Shown piece after piece: positions 44,590-44,625 of a stretch of DNA of 44,625 nt (position 1 is the first letter of the stretch; each line of letters starts with the position of its first letter). The stretch is from Chloroflexota bacterium (GTDB taxonomy: Bacteria; Chloroflexota; Anaerolineae; Aggregatilineales; Phototrophicaceae). The notes below the pieces were generated by a model. That model was given only the letters and a program-made list of their open reading frames with translations. It ran no database searches and was not told the origin of the DNA. The translations under genes and the position numbers were made by a program. Where the stretch lies: contig JAPOOU010000147.1 in assembly GCA_026713245.1 (NCBI GenBank), forward strand, positions 1 to 44,625, read 5' to 3'.

Positions 44590-44619
44590 TTTACGTAAAC
44601 CGCGTCGCTCTAGCGACGA
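44590..44619 (-). repeat. Partial copy of the dispersed repeat
   Basis: TTTACGTAAACCGCGTCGCT repeats the right end of copy B, followed by a perfect CGTCGCT/AGCGACG hairpin. The copy may continue beyond the window. Confidence 0.7.
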
Positions 44620-44625
44620 GTAGCC

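Larger units (their letters stand above)
44245..44625. other. Gene-free end of window
   Basis: No gene is supported here. It contains the shared -10-like motif of the M42 gene and a fragment of the dispersed repeat at the end. Confidence 0.55.

Overview
The window is about 44.6 kb of moderately GC-rich bacterial chromosome. I read it as a Chloroflexota-type genome (Anaerolineae-like). The grounds are indirect: two family-1 sugar-binding proteins with twin-arginine signals (SRRDFLK) and no lipobox cysteine, CUT1-type sugar permeases without a local ATPase, many intergenic hairpin repeats, and a lineage-typical mix of AddAB, DinB-like, Gfo/Idh/MocA, aldo/keto reductase and M42 genes. No rRNA or marker phylogeny is available, so the phylum is an inference.

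Layout. 1-2030: an AT-rich stretch with a compact three-gene operon (four-helix membrane protein, one-helix membrane protein, soluble protein resembling DUF6414). All three genes have non-ATG starts and strong Shine-Dalgarno sites, and the operon looks accessory. 2040-10577 (minus): an operon read NERD-domain protein, AddB-like, AddA-like, ABC-2-like membrane protein. 11166-14529 (plus): an orphan sensor kinase whose phospho-acceptor His is Gln, a YacP/NYN ribonuclease-like protein, three tRNAs (Pro, Gly, CAU), and two translationally coupled DinB-like paralogues, one without the H-x3-H metal site. 14662-24366 (plus): a carbohydrate-acid island with a sulfatase, a FadR-type regulator, a binding protein, two permeases, an Asp/Glu-racemase-like protein, an FAD oxidoreductase and a four-carbon-acid-sugar-kinase-like protein. 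A 146-bp direct repeat carries the regulator's promoter, a candidate operator and its first codons, and stands in front of both the sulfatase and the regulator.

24474-25513: a protein with a C-terminal J-domain (minus) and tRNA-Val with a clear promoter and terminator. 25695-30990 (plus): a second sugar importer with an unassigned TIM-barrel glycoside-hydrolase-like protein. 31013-35165 (minus): a cobalamin riboswitch with its own intrinsic terminator, then binding protein, permease, ATPase and corrinoid adenosyltransferase, coupling B12 uptake to its activation. 35447-37410 (minus): aldo/keto reductase plus Gfo/Idh/MocA oxidoreductase. 37641-41489 (minus): FtsK/SpoIIIE translocase with a long charged N-terminus. 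42219-44244 (minus): M42 aminopeptidase and a quinone-oxidoreductase-like protein.

How the parts work together. The two importers bring in oligosaccharides or sugar acids and probably share an ATPase encoded elsewhere. The sulfatase, FAD oxidoreductase, racemase-like protein and kinase suggest stepwise catabolism of a sulfated or acidic sugar under one GntR regulator. Dispersed intergenic elements with terminal inverted repeats (10694-10939, 35236-35336) and a 105-bp repeat (10741-10845, 41990-42094, fragment at 44590) fill the main gaps. The most promising undescribed systems are the three-gene membrane module at 396-2022 and the sugar-acid island with its duplicated control region.
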